A stretch of DNA of 6,127 nt, taken from JALEGB01 sp038530925 (GTDB lineage: Bacteria; Pseudomonadota; Alphaproteobacteria; Rhodobacterales; Rhodobacteraceae). The position numbers and the translations under genes were made by a program. The notes under the pieces are model-generated. The model searched no databases and had not been told where the DNA came from. It worked only from the letters and a program-made list of their open reading frames with translations. This document shows, piece after piece, positions 1 to 6,127 of this stretch. The stretch lies in assembly GCA_038530925.1 (NCBI GenBank), contig JBCBCG010000217.1, positions 1-6,127 on the forward strand, written 5' to 3'. Each line of letters starts with the position of its first letter. Position 1 is the stretch's first letter.

Positions 1-123
1 GAGCGACATTCTGCGCGACGAAGATCACGCGACGCGTATGGCCGACACGGCGGATACGGCGCTGAAAGAGATCAACAGCGTGCGGATGTCGGGTTCGTCA
101 TCGACAATCAGAATGTCGGCCAT
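1..123 (-). CDS. ntrX: NtrX response regulator, 5' end; reading frame broken by an inverted segment
   Basis: NtrX is the response regulator partner of the membrane kinase NtrY. Seen: an ATG at 123 starts MADILIVDDEPDIRTLL, a typical receiver-domain beta-1/alpha-1 start with the acidic pair D8-D9. A strong ribosome binding site (GAGGTGA, 138-132) lies 8 nt upstream, and the gene follows ntrY as in other alphaproteobacteria. After L17 (75-73) the minus frame stops resembling the family: it reads ISFSAVSAVSAIRVA and ends at a TGA at 27-25. The expected continuation, SDILRDEDHATRMADT then ADTALKEINS, is found on the plus strand at 2-79. The gene is therefore disrupted as written, either by a small inversion or by a chimeric sequence at the edge. 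The phosphorylated aspartate, AAA+ and HTH parts lie outside the window. Identity is confident from the motif and position; whether the gene is intact in the organism is not known. Confidence 0.85.
2..79 (+). other. Inverted piece of ntrX (receiver-domain codons on the wrong strand)
   Basis: Read on the plus strand from position 2, this stretch gives SDILRDEDHATRMADT followed by ADTALKEINS. From memory of the family this matches the NtrX receiver segment that normally follows the first ~17 residues (pattern S-G-I-L-x-D-E-G-H-x-T-R). The preceding base, g at position 1, fits the last base of a leucine codon (TTG or CTG) before AGC, so it would join in frame to L17 of the minus-strand fragment. 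The crossover must lie near 72-79, where the plus-strand bases tcaacagc can belong to both the inverted piece and the antisense of the ntrX start. The opposite border lies at or before position 1 and cannot be seen. It does not look like an independent gene. Confidence 0.8.
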
Positions 124-285
124 GGCCTGCGTCACCTCGCCCTCGCCCGGCGCTCCGGGTCTCTCGCCTCGTCTCTTCAACTCTCGTCGCGCCGCGCGCG
201 CCGGCTTGCGCCGTCGCTGCTATGGCGTCGCCGACCAGCTTCCTCGCGCCTGGTCGCCCGCGCGTCGTTCCTGCGGACGCGCCGC
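124..285 (-). other. ntrY-ntrX spacer, 162 bp, with two short hairpins
   Basis: No gene is supported in this spacer. It contains a perfect 7-bp inverted repeat (232-238 cgaccag with 250-256 ctggtcg, 11-nt loop), about 30 nt after the ntrY stop. A smaller 5-bp stem (146-150 cccgg with 155-159 ccggg, 4-nt loop) lies just upstream of the ntrX ribosome binding site. Neither is followed by a T-run on the minus strand, so neither looks like an intrinsic terminator. I see no convincing -35/-10 or -24/-12 promoter, although the length leaves room for one. The GC richness makes chance hairpins likely. Confidence 0.4.
132..138 (-). promoter_or_regulatory. Ribosome binding site of ntrX
   Basis: The minus strand reads GAGGTGA here, 8 nt before the ATG at 123. 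It is a near-consensus Shine-Dalgarno sequence and fixes the ntrX start at 123. It shows that translation of ntrX is initiated independently, not coupled to ntrY, which stops 162 bp upstream. Confidence 0.75.
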
Positions 286-2952
286 CTAGCCGATCGCCCG
301 CGCCGCGGACGCCGCCGCCGCGTCCGGCGCGGCCTCATCCGCGGCCTCATCCACGGTGTGGGTTTCAGCCGGCGCCGCGCGCCCGTCGCTCTCAACGCCG
401 GGCATGGGCCGCCCGGTCAGCGTCTCGTCACCCGCTGCGACCAGCGACAGCGAAAGCCTGACGCATGCGCCGGGTTTCGCGCCCTCCGCGAAGGCGTGCG
501 CCTCGGTCAGCTCCAAGGCGCCATTATGTTCTTCGAGAATCTTCGAGACGATCGCGAGGCCGAGGCCCGTGCCTTTGGTGCGCGTCGTCACATACGGCTC
601 CAGGAGCCGGCGCCGGTCCTTCACCGGCAGCCCGACGCCATTGTCGGAGATCTCGGCGTAGACGCGCAACCCACGCGCGAAAAGGCGGATGCGGATCTCA
701 GGCGGCGCCGGCTCGCGCGCCGCCGCCTCATCTTCGGCCAACCGCGCCTCGATCGCATCGGCGGCGTTGGTCAGAAGATTGGTCAGCGCTTGGTTGATCT
801 GACCGCGATCACAGCGCACGCGCCACCCCGGGCTCTGCTCATCCGTCTCAAGCTCCACCGAATAAGCGATGTGCGAGCGGCCTTCGCGCTGCAGCAGCAC
901 CGCCTCGCGCACCATCTCCTCGAACATTTCGAAGGCCATATTCGGCGTCGGCATTTTCGCAAACCGCACGAACGCGTCGACCATGCGGCCGATATCCGCC
1001 GTTTGGCGCACGATCGTCTCGACATAGCGCTCGAACCCTTCGGCGTCGTCGCCGAGCTGCGCCGCGTATTTGCGCCGCAGACGCTCCGCCGCAAGCTGGA
1101 TCGGCGTCAGAGGGTTCTTGATCTCATGGGCGACGCGCCGCGCCACATCGCCCCAGGCCGCCAGGCGCTGCGCCGAATTCAGCGCAGTCAGGTCGTCGAT
1201 CGTCAGCACGAAGCCGCTGACGCCGTCCGCCGCGTTGGCCGAGCGCTGCGTCGTCACCCGCGCGAGCAGCTCATACTCGACCTCGCCGCGCAAAAGCCGG
1301 ATCTGCCGCTCCACGCCTTCCACAGGATCAAGCGCCGCATCCGAGAGAAGCGCGGCGAACTCCGGCGCGATCTCCGCCAAAGCGCGCCCGCTCATCGCGC
1401 CGGCCTCGACATCGAGCAGATCGGCCGCCGCGCCGTTCATCACTTGCACCGCGCCGGCGCGATCCAGGCCGATCACGCCCGCCGGCACGCCGAGCACCAC
1501 CGCTTCCGAGAAGTTGCGCCGCGCCTCGGACACCGCGTTCGCATGCGCCAGCGCCTCCTGCTTGCGGCGCACTTCATCGGTCATTTTGTTAAAAGCGCGC
1601 GAGAGCAGCGCGAGATCGTCCTCGCTGCGCTCTTCTTTCACCCTCACGGTCAGATCGCCGCCGCGCACGCGTTCAGCCGCCTCGGCCAGCCGCGCGATCG
1701 GACGCGCCAGCCGCTCGGCGAACCACAGCCCGAGGTAAATCGCCGCGAGCAGCACCAGAACCGCAAAGCCGAGGTAAAGCGCCGCCATCTGCGCCAACAA
1801 CGCGCCGCGCTGCTCTTCGAGGAGATTATACGTGCGCACGCCGCTATCGGTGAGATCGAGCACATTGGCGACATCCGCGCGCATGGCCCGCGTCACGTAG
1901 AGATACGCGTCGCTCTCCAGCCGGGCGAGCGCGCGCATGGTCTCGCGGTCGCGGCCGCGGCGGATCACGACCGGCGCGTTAAGCGCCGCGCGCATCTCCT
2001 CCGCCGTCGGCGCTGTGAAGGTGAAGAGAAAACTGAACTCGCCCCGCACGATCACGCGGCCTGCCCGGTCGATGATGAAGACGTCTTCGAACGGCGCTTC
2101 TTCCGTCAGCGCGTTGAGCTGAGCCGCAAAGCGCGGATCGCGCACGCCGTCGAGATACTCGCTGGAGACGGCGCTGATCTGGCGCCCGAGCGCCAGCGTT
2201 TGGCTCGCCATCGCTTGACGATGCTCCGCCCGATAGGCGCGCGCCACCTCATGCGAGCTGCGCACCACGGAGCCGACTTGTTCGCTGAAAAGCCCCTGGA
2301 ACGAGAACTGAATGATCAAAAAGAAGAAGATCGCCACCAGGACGGTCGGCGCCGCGGCGACGCCGCTGAAAACCGCCACCATCCGACCATGCAGGCGCGC
2401 GCCGGCCGCCCGCGCCCGTCGCGCTTTCACCAACCGCGCGATCTTGGCGATGATCAGCGCGATCAGCGCCGTGAGATAAATCAAATCGAAGATGATCAGC
2501 GCGCGGAACCAGACCGAGTTGATCAAGCTCGGATCCACGCTGGCGAGCGCTGCATATGTCCCGATCGCCAGGATCGGCCCGAGCACCGCGAGCGCGATCG
2601 CCAAAAGCGCGCTGCGCCGTCGCTTCTTCGACCCCTGAAACAGGCCGCGCGCTCGATCGAGCGAGAACACGCGCGCCCAAGCCCCGCTCCGCCAAGCCCC
2701 GCTCCGCCAAGCCTCGCTCCACCAAGCGCCCGTCCACCATCCGCCGCCCGGCGGCGCTTTCGCCGCCCCAGAGGCTTGCGGATCTCGCCCGCCGCCGGAG
2801 CCCTCCGCCGTCGCCGCGGCGCGCTGAAGATCTGACGGATCGCCCACTCGCAGCGCCTCGGCTCGATGCGGAACGCGCCCAGGCGGGCCAAAGGCTCGCC
2901 TCACGCCTGAAATCAACCGCCGCATAGCGCGACGATTCGGCCCGCAAGACAC
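286..2952 (-). CDS. ntrY: NtrY membrane sensor histidine kinase (nitrogen regulation)
   Basis: NtrY is an inner-membrane sensor kinase that signals to NtrX. Domains seen (numbering from the GTG at 2952, 888 aa): a charged, low-complexity N-terminus 1-112; hydrophobic helices at about 114-136, 148-170, 190-215 and 386-410; a presumed periplasmic sensor region 216-385; HAMP 411-465; PAS about 476-590; dimerisation/phosphoacceptor domain with H609 in VAHEIKNPLTP; ATPase domain with N-box N725/N729, G1 box DNGVG (770-774) and G2 box KGTGLGLA (793-800). An Ala/Glu-rich tail spans 840-888. All catalytic motifs are intact, so it should be an active kinase. The length exceeds the usual ~750-770 aa, through the N-terminus and the tail. 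The start is uncertain: the GTG at 2952 has no visible ribosome binding site. A GTG at 2847 (V36) has GAGG 8 nt upstream and sits about where G/C third-position bias rises. A GTG at 2670 (V95) would begin just before the first helix. Confidence 0.95.
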   Translation of the reverse strand: MSCGPNRRAMRRLISGVRRAFGPPGRVPHRAEALRVGDPSDLQRAAATAEGSGGGRDPQASGAAKAPPGGGWWTGAWWSEAWRSGAWRSGAWARVFSLDRARGLFQGSKKRRRSALLAIALAVLGPILAIGTYAALASVDPSLINSVWFRALIIFDLIYLTALIALIIAKIARLVKARRARAAGARLHGRMVAVFSGVAAAPTVLVAIFFFLIIQFSFQGLFSEQVGSVVRSSHEVARAYRAEHRQAMASQTLALGRQISAVSSEYLDGVRDPRFAAQLNALTEEAPFEDVFIIDRAGRVIVRGEFSFLFTFTAPTAEEMRAALNAPVVIRRGRDRETMRALARLESDAYLYVTRAMRADVANVLDLTDSGVRTYNLLEEQRGALLAQMAALYLGFAVLVLLAAIYLGLWFAERLARPIARLAEAAERVRGGDLTVRVKEERSEDDLALLSRAFNKMTDEVRRKQEALAHANAVSEARRNFSEAVVLGVPAGVIGLDRAGAVQVMNGAAADLLDVEAGAMSGRALAEIAPEFAALLSDAALDPVEGVERQIRLLRGEVEYELLARVTTQRSANAADGVSGFVLTIDDLTALNSAQRLAAWGDVARRVAHEIKNPLTPIQLAAERLRRKYAAQLGDDAEGFERYVETIVRQTADIGRMVDAFVRFAKMPTPNMAFEMFEEMVREAVLLQREGRSHIAYSVELETDEQSPGWRVRCDRGQINQALTNLLTNAADAIEARLAEDEAAAREPAPPEIRIRLFARGLRVYAEISDNGVGLPVKDRRRLLEPYVTTRTKGTGLGLAIVSKILEEHNGALELTEAHAFAEGAKPGACVRLSLSLVAAGDETLTGRPMPGVESDGRAAPAETHTVDEAADEAAPDAAAASAARAIG
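2681..2740 (-). repeat. 15-bp tandem repeat inside the ntrY N-terminal region
   Basis: Two identical 15-bp units (2681-2695 and 2696-2710, plus-strand gccccgctccgccaa) are followed by a third copy with two changes (2711-2725) and a diverged fourth (2726-2740). In the ntrY frame they encode a five-residue repeat of the form G/E-A-W-R/W-S, about residues 72-92, giving an unusual run of tryptophans before the first membrane helix. The unit is a multiple of three, so copy-number changes would keep the frame. If ntrY really starts at 2670, the repeat would be untranslated leader. Confidence 0.8.
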
Positions 2953-2960
2953 AGATGCAT

Positions 2961-2998
2961 GCGCAGATCAACGAACTGCGCGGCCGCCTGTTGCGGCC
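2961..2998 (-). other. Two adjacent hairpins filling the ntrC-ntrY spacer
   Basis: The 46-bp gap between the ntrC stop (TAG, 3001-2999) and the first possible ntrY start is almost entirely two inverted repeats. Read on the plus strand they are gcgcag (2961-2966) with ctgcgc (2976-2981), loop 9 nt, and ggccgc (2982-2987) with gcggcc (2993-2998), loop 5 nt. No T-run follows on the minus strand. They may act in mRNA stability or processing, or limit read-through into ntrY, but this is inference. They leave no room for a ribosome binding site at the 2952 start. Confidence 0.5.
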
Positions 2999-4456
2999 CT
3001 ACATCAGTTTTTTGCCTCGTGTGACTGGGATGTCAAGCTCTCTGATCTTCTTTCGGAGCGTGTTTCTGTTAATGCCCAGAATGTCCGCAGCCTTCACTTG
3101 ATTGCCTTGAGCGGCGCTCAAGGTCAGAGTGATGAGCGGCAATTCAATCTCGCGCAGAATCCGCTCATAAAGTCCGGGCGGCGGCGGCTCTGGCTCATAG
3201 CGGCGAAACAGCACCGCCAAATGCTGCTCCACCGAATTGCTGAGACTGTCCTGTTCGCCGGCGCGCTCGGGCTGGCGCAGGGGCGGCGTCACCAGCTCTT
3301 GCTCCACCGCTTGGCGGTCGATCGCGTCCTCGGCGCAGAGCGCGGCGAGCCGCTTCATCAGGTTCTCAAGCTCGCGCACATTGCCGGGCCAGGCTTGATC
3401 CTTGAGCAACTCCAGCGCGTCGCGGGTGATCGTCTTGCCCGGCAGGCCCTGCTCTTGGGCGCGGCGCAAAAAGGAGCTGGCGAGATCGGGGATGTCCTCG
3501 GCCCGCTCACGCAGCGGCGGCAAGCGGATCGGCACGACATTGAGGCGGTAGAACAGATCCTCGCGGAACAGGCCTTCGCGAATCAGCCGGCGAAGATCCT
3601 GATGCGTCGCGGCGATGATGCGGACATTGGTCTTGATCGGCTGGCGTCCGCCGACGGTGACGAACTCGCCTTCCTGTAGAACGCGCAGAAGGCGGGTTTG
3701 CGCCTCGGGCGGCATGTCGCCGATCTCATCGAGAAAGAGCGTGCCGTTCTGCGCCAGCTCGAATTTGCCGCGCGCCCGCTCCGTCGCGCCGGTGAAAGCG
3801 CCTTTCTCATGGCCGAAAAGCTCGCTCTCGATCAGCTCGCGCGGGATGGCGGCCATGTTCACCGCCAGGAACGGACCGCCTTTGCGCCGCCCGTAATTAT
3901 GCAGCGCGCGCGCCACCAGCTCTTTGCCCGTGCCGCTCTCGCCGGAGATCATCACGGTCAGATCCGTATGCATCAGCCGCGCCATGATGCGGTAGACATG
4001 CTGCATCGCCGCTGAGCGCCCGATCAGCGGCAATTGCTCGAGCCCAGGCTCGGGCGCGGCGATCGGCTCCTCCTCCTCCGGCGCGGCTTTAGCGGCGGCG
4101 ATGGCGCGATGCATCGTGTTTATCACTTCGCGCAAATCGAAGGGCTTCGGCAGATACTCATACGCGCCCGCCTCCGAGGCGCGGATGGCGGTGAGCACCG
4201 TGTTCTGCGCGCTCATCACGATCACCGGCAGATCGGGCCGGCGCTTGCAAATCGCCGGCAGCAATTCGAGCGCGTCGCCATCCGGCATCATCACATCGGT
4301 CAGAACCGCGTCGCCCTCGCCTTCTTCGATCCAGCGCCACAGCGTCGAGGCGACGCCGGTGGAGCGCACGCGGCAGCCGGCTTTGGTCAGCGCTTGGCTG
4401 AGAACCGTGCGCACCGCGCGGTCGTCATCCGCCAAAAGGACGGTGCCATGGATCAT
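2999..4456 (-). CDS. ntrC: NtrC sigma-54-dependent nitrogen response regulator
   Basis: NtrC is the cytoplasmic DNA-binding partner of NtrB. When phosphorylated it forms a AAA+ ring that opens sigma-54 promoters of nitrogen-assimilation genes. Seen in 485 aa: receiver domain 1-120 with D11/D12, phosphoacceptor D54 (VLTDVMMPDG), S82 and K104 (YLPKPF); AAA+ domain from about 143 to 370 with Walker A GESGTGKE (172-179), the sigma-54 contact loop GAFTGA (219-224), Walker B GTLFLDE (238-244), arginine-finger region FREDLFYRL and sensor-II WPGNVRELEN (356-365); Fis-type helix-turn-helix at about 452-476 (KAADILGINRNTLRKK). Length and domains are standard and all key residues are present. The ATG at 4456 is chosen because it starts directly at receiver strand beta-1 (MIHGTVLLADDD) and has AAGGAAGGA upstream. 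The frame stays open to 4642, but that would overlap ntrB by over 120 bp with non-homologous Arg-rich sequence. Confidence 0.97.
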   Translation of the reverse strand: MIHGTVLLADDDRAVRTVLSQALTKAGCRVRSTGVASTLWRWIEEGEGDAVLTDVMMPDGDALELLPAICKRRPDLPVIVMSAQNTVLTAIRASEAGAYEYLPKPFDLREVINTMHRAIAAAKAAPEEEEPIAAPEPGLEQLPLIGRSAAMQHVYRIMARLMHTDLTVMISGESGTGKELVARALHNYGRRKGGPFLAVNMAAIPRELIESELFGHEKGAFTGATERARGKFELAQNGTLFLDEIGDMPPEAQTRLLRVLQEGEFVTVGGRQPIKTNVRIIAATHQDLRRLIREGLFREDLFYRLNVVPIRLPPLRERAEDIPDLASSFLRRAQEQGLPGKTITRDALELLKDQAWPGNVRELENLMKRLAALCAEDAIDRQAVEQELVTPPLRQPERAGEQDSLSNSVEQHLAVLFRRYEPEPPPPGLYERILREIELPLITLTLSAAQGNQVKAADILGINRNTLRKKIRELDIPVTRGKKLM

Positions 4457-4466
4457 CGACGAATGG

Positions 4467-4475
4467 TCCTTCCTT
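4467..4475 (-). promoter_or_regulatory. Ribosome binding site of ntrC
   Basis: The minus strand reads AAGGAAGGA here, ending 10 nt before the ATG at 4456. It decides the ntrC start against the longer in-frame possibility at 4642 and lies between the spacer hairpin and the gene. Confidence 0.75.
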
Positions 4476-4486
4476 CTCAGGCCGCG

Positions 4487-4516
4487 GCCGCGCCGGCGGA
4501 TCGCGCCCGGCGCGGC
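4487..4516 (-). other. Strong GC hairpin between ntrB and ntrC
   Basis: A perfect 10-bp inverted repeat (4487-4496 gccgcgccgg with 4507-4516 ccggcgcggc, 10-nt loop) lies 4 nt after the ntrB stop and 11 nt before the ntrC ribosome binding site. All stem pairs are G-C, so it should be very stable in RNA. There is no T-tract after it on the minus strand, so it is not a classic intrinsic terminator. It could protect the ntrB message from 3' decay or tune the ntrB:ntrC ratio; that role is inferred. Confidence 0.6.
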
Positions 4517-4520
4517 GGCG

Positions 4521-5897
4521 TCACTCCGGCGCGCGCGGCGGGACCATCGCGGCGGCGGCCGCTCCCGCAGCCTCCTCGCCTTCAGGCCCGGTCCAAACCG
4601 GCAACAACATGCGAAAGATGGTTCTGTCGTTCTGGCGCGCATGCTCGATCACGCCGCCATGATCGCCGACGATCTTCGCCACCAGCGCAAGGCCAAGACC
4701 GCTTCCGTTGCTTTTGGTGGTCACGAACGGATCGAACACATTGGCGCTCAGCGCTTCAGGCACGCCCGAGCCGTTGTCTTGAACGCTCACTTCGAGCGGC
4801 AAGCTCTCGCGGCCGCCGCCGGCGACGGCGATTTTCACGCCGGGTCGGAACGCTGTGCGCAGCACCACCTCCGCGCCTTGCCGCGGCGCGGCTTCGGCGG
4901 CGTTCTTCAAAAGGTTGCTGATCGCCTGGAGCAGTTGCGCCCGATCGCCCGGCACCGGCGGCAGCGAAGGATCGTAAACCTCGCGGAAGCGCACATGCCG
5001 ACCAAAGCCCGCCGCGGCGGCGCGCCGCGCCTGTTCGAGCACTTCATGGATGTTGACCGGACGCCGCTCCGCCGGCGCGTTCTGGCCGAAGGCGTCCATA
5101 CGGTCGATCAACAGCCGGATGCGGTCCACCTCGTCTTGGATCAGGCGCAAGAGCTCGCCCTCCTCCTCGCCGAGCGACATCTCCAGAAGCTGCGCCGCGC
5201 CGGAGATGCCGGCGAGCGGGTTCTTGATCTCATGCGCCAACATGGTCGAGAGGCCCGAGAGGCTGCGCGCCGAGCCGTGATTGGCGAGCGAGCGGTCCAT
5301 CGCCGCCGCGACCGAGCGCGGCTGGATCACGAGGAGCATGCTGCGGCGGGGATCGAACAGCGCCGCGGCCTGCACGTCGACAAGCGCCGGCTCGCGATCG
5401 ACCAGCTGCAGCTCGACGCCGTACTCGCTGAGCGAGGGCATGCCGCGCCGGGCTTGCTCCAAAAGATCGAGAATGCGCGCGCCTTCGACGCAGAAATCGT
5501 CGAGCCGCATCCGGCGCAGCGTCTTGGCGCTGTGGCCGAGATAGTGCTCCGTGGCGACGTTCACGCTGAGGATCGCGTTATCAGGCGCCAGGATCATCGC
5601 CGGAAAGGGCAGCCCGTTCCACGCGGTCTCGTAAACGCCGGCGCCGAGATCCGCGGCGGACGGCGCTTGCGGCGTGAAGGCGGCCGCGTCTTCGCGGGCC
5701 GAGACGCCTTTCGCGGCTGCCAAACGCGGCGCGCCAAGCCGCCGCCCCGCGCCTAAGCTCGCCGCCATCTTTCGGTTCGAAGGCGCTTTCATCGACGCGT
5801 CCGCCTCCCCGCTTGACGCCGCGTCCGCCGCCGCGCCGCCCCGCGCGCGCGCGCCGTCCGCCGCTTTCGTCGCTCTCTTGCTCATCCTGCCCGTCAT
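4521..5897 (-). CDS. ntrB: NtrB nitrogen-sensing histidine kinase/phosphatase
   Basis: NtrB (also called GlnL or NRII) is a soluble kinase that phosphorylates NtrC in nitrogen limitation and dephosphorylates it when PII signals excess. Seen in 458 aa: an Ala/Arg-rich, low-complexity N-terminus 1-85; a PAS domain at about 88-195 (VYETAWNGLPFPAMIL onward); phosphoacceptor H222 in LAHEIKNPLAGI; N-box with N328/N332 (SNLLKNAAEA); G1 box DNGSGVP (374-380); F-box VFDPFVTTK (387-395); G2 box NGSGLGLA (397-404); a short Ala-rich tail. No membrane segment is seen. The ATG at 5897 overlaps the stop of the upstream gene (ATGA), with a G6 run 9 nt before it, so translational coupling is likely. The protein is longer than the usual ~350-390 aa because of the N-terminus; M5, M36 and M44 are alternative starts, but strong third-position G/C from the first codon favours 5897. 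It lies 64 bp upstream of its partner ntrC. Confidence 0.95.
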   Translation of the reverse strand: MTGRMSKRATKAADGARARGGAAADAASSGEADASMKAPSNRKMAASLGAGRRLGAPRLAAAKGVSAREDAAAFTPQAPSAADLGAGVYETAWNGLPFPAMILAPDNAILSVNVATEHYLGHSAKTLRRMRLDDFCVEGARILDLLEQARRGMPSLSEYGVELQLVDREPALVDVQAAALFDPRRSMLLVIQPRSVAAAMDRSLANHGSARSLSGLSTMLAHEIKNPLAGISGAAQLLEMSLGEEEGELLRLIQDEVDRIRLLIDRMDAFGQNAPAERRPVNIHEVLEQARRAAAAGFGRHVRFREVYDPSLPPVPGDRAQLLQAISNLLKNAAEAAPRQGAEVVLRTAFRPGVKIAVAGGGRESLPLEVSVQDNGSGVPEALSANVFDPFVTTKSNGSGLGLALVAKIVGDHGGVIEHARQNDRTIFRMLLPVWTGPEGEEAAGAAAAAMVPPRAPE

Positions 5898-6127
5898 GCT
5901 GCGATGCCCCCCGCTTCGGCGCCCCCGCCGCGGCGTTTCTTAAGCGCGCCCGCCTCATCCGCGGCCGCGTCATCCGTCTTGCGCTCCACCTCCGCCGCGC
6001 TCCATGCGGCGCCCTCATCCTCGAAGCGCCGCGCGAGCCGCTCGAGCGTCGCCGTCACGCGCGCCGGCGCCTCCTCGCGCAGGAGAGCGCTTTTCAGCGC
6101 CGCGCCGCCTGGCAGGATCTCGAGGCG
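5894..6127 (-). CDS. C-terminal end of upstream gene, probably tRNA-dihydrouridine synthase DusB (NifR3)
   Basis: An open frame enters from the right edge and ends at a TGA (5896-5894) that overlaps the ntrB start codon. The 77 visible residues begin RLEILPGGAALKSALLREEA, continue with a helical stretch (PARVTATLERLARRFEDEG) and end in a low-complexity Ala/Glu/Lys/Gly tail. No catalytic motif is in view, so the sequence alone does not identify it. The call rests on two things: dusB/nifR3 normally precedes ntrB in alphaproteobacteria, and a pattern like LxxxLLxxxxPARVxxxL resembles the end of DusB proteins as I remember them. DusB reduces uridines in the tRNA D-loop using FMN. The ATGA overlap implies cotranscription and coupled translation with ntrB. 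Coding is well supported by frame and overlap; the product is a contextual guess. Confidence 0.55.
   Translation of the reverse strand, partial: RLEILPGGAALKSALLREEAPARVTATLERLARRFEDEGAAWSAAEVERKTDDAAADEAGALKKRRGGGAEAGGIAA

Noticed and set aside
38..289. 83-codon plus-strand frame starting MADTADTALKEINS
   Set aside because: Its first codons are the misplaced ntrX piece; after about position 79 it reads antisense to ntrX and the spacer. It is a by-product of the inversion, not a gene.
358..2835. 825-codon open frame on the plus strand opposite ntrY
   Set aside because: Its product is Arg/His-rich with no recognisable domain, and it lies wholly antisense to a clearly conserved ntrY. Long antisense open frames are expected in GC-rich genes with strong third-position bias.
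2249..2971. 240-codon minus-strand open frame overlapping the ntrY start
   Set aside because: Out of frame with ntrY, Arg/Ala/Ser-rich and without motifs. It covers the membrane-helix region that is plainly coded in the ntrY frame.
4487..4516. Intrinsic terminator between ntrB and ntrC
   Set aside because: The stem is strong, but no T-tract follows it on the minus strand, and ntrC would be cut off from its usual operon promoter.
4457..4642. Longer ntrC start at 4642 (547 aa)
   Set aside because: It would overlap ntrB by 122 bp and add Arg-rich sequence with no family similarity, while the ATG at 4456 has a strong ribosome binding site and begins at the receiver domain.
4101..5756. 551-codon plus-strand open frame across ntrC and ntrB
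   Set aside because: It spans two well-supported minus-strand genes and the spacer, is compositionally biased, and shows no domain.

Overview
This GC-rich window carries a nitrogen-regulation gene cluster of the alphaproteobacterial type, all read from the minus strand. In reading order (right to left) it holds the tail of an upstream gene (probably dusB/nifR3), ntrB, ntrC, ntrY and the beginning of ntrX. Two histidine kinase / response regulator pairs in tandem, with the membrane kinase NtrY and the start of NtrX, is a gene order characteristic of Alphaproteobacteria. The very high GC content and strong G/C third-codon bias fit that class. I cannot name a genus.

Layout: 6127-5894 is the last 77 codons of an upstream gene, whose stop overlaps the ntrB start (ATGA). 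5897-4521 is ntrB, a soluble PAS/histidine kinase. A 64-bp spacer with a perfect 10-bp-stem GC hairpin follows. 4456-2999 is ntrC, a sigma-54 activator. A 46-bp spacer follows, almost filled by two back-to-back short hairpins. About 2952-286 is ntrY, a four-helix membrane kinase with HAMP and PAS domains and an unusual repeat-bearing N-terminus. After a 162-bp spacer, ntrX begins at 123 with a good ribosome binding site.

How the genes work together (family knowledge): NtrB phosphorylates or dephosphorylates NtrC under PII control, and NtrC~P activates sigma-54 promoters for nitrogen assimilation. NtrY senses an envelope or redox-linked signal and signals to NtrX. Cross-talk between the pairs is known in several alphaproteobacteria.

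The most striking observation is at the left edge. The first 17 codons of ntrX read normally on the minus strand from 123 to 73. The next stretch of NtrX (helix alpha-1 onward) is instead encoded on the PLUS strand at about 2-79. A segment of roughly 70-80 bp is thus inverted relative to its own gene, so the minus frame runs into a stop at 27-25. This is either a real micro-inversion through a short shared sequence or a fold-back sequencing/assembly chimera at a contig edge. No other gene, RNA gene, mobile element or CRISPR array is evident, and the long plus-strand open frames are shadows of the ntr genes.
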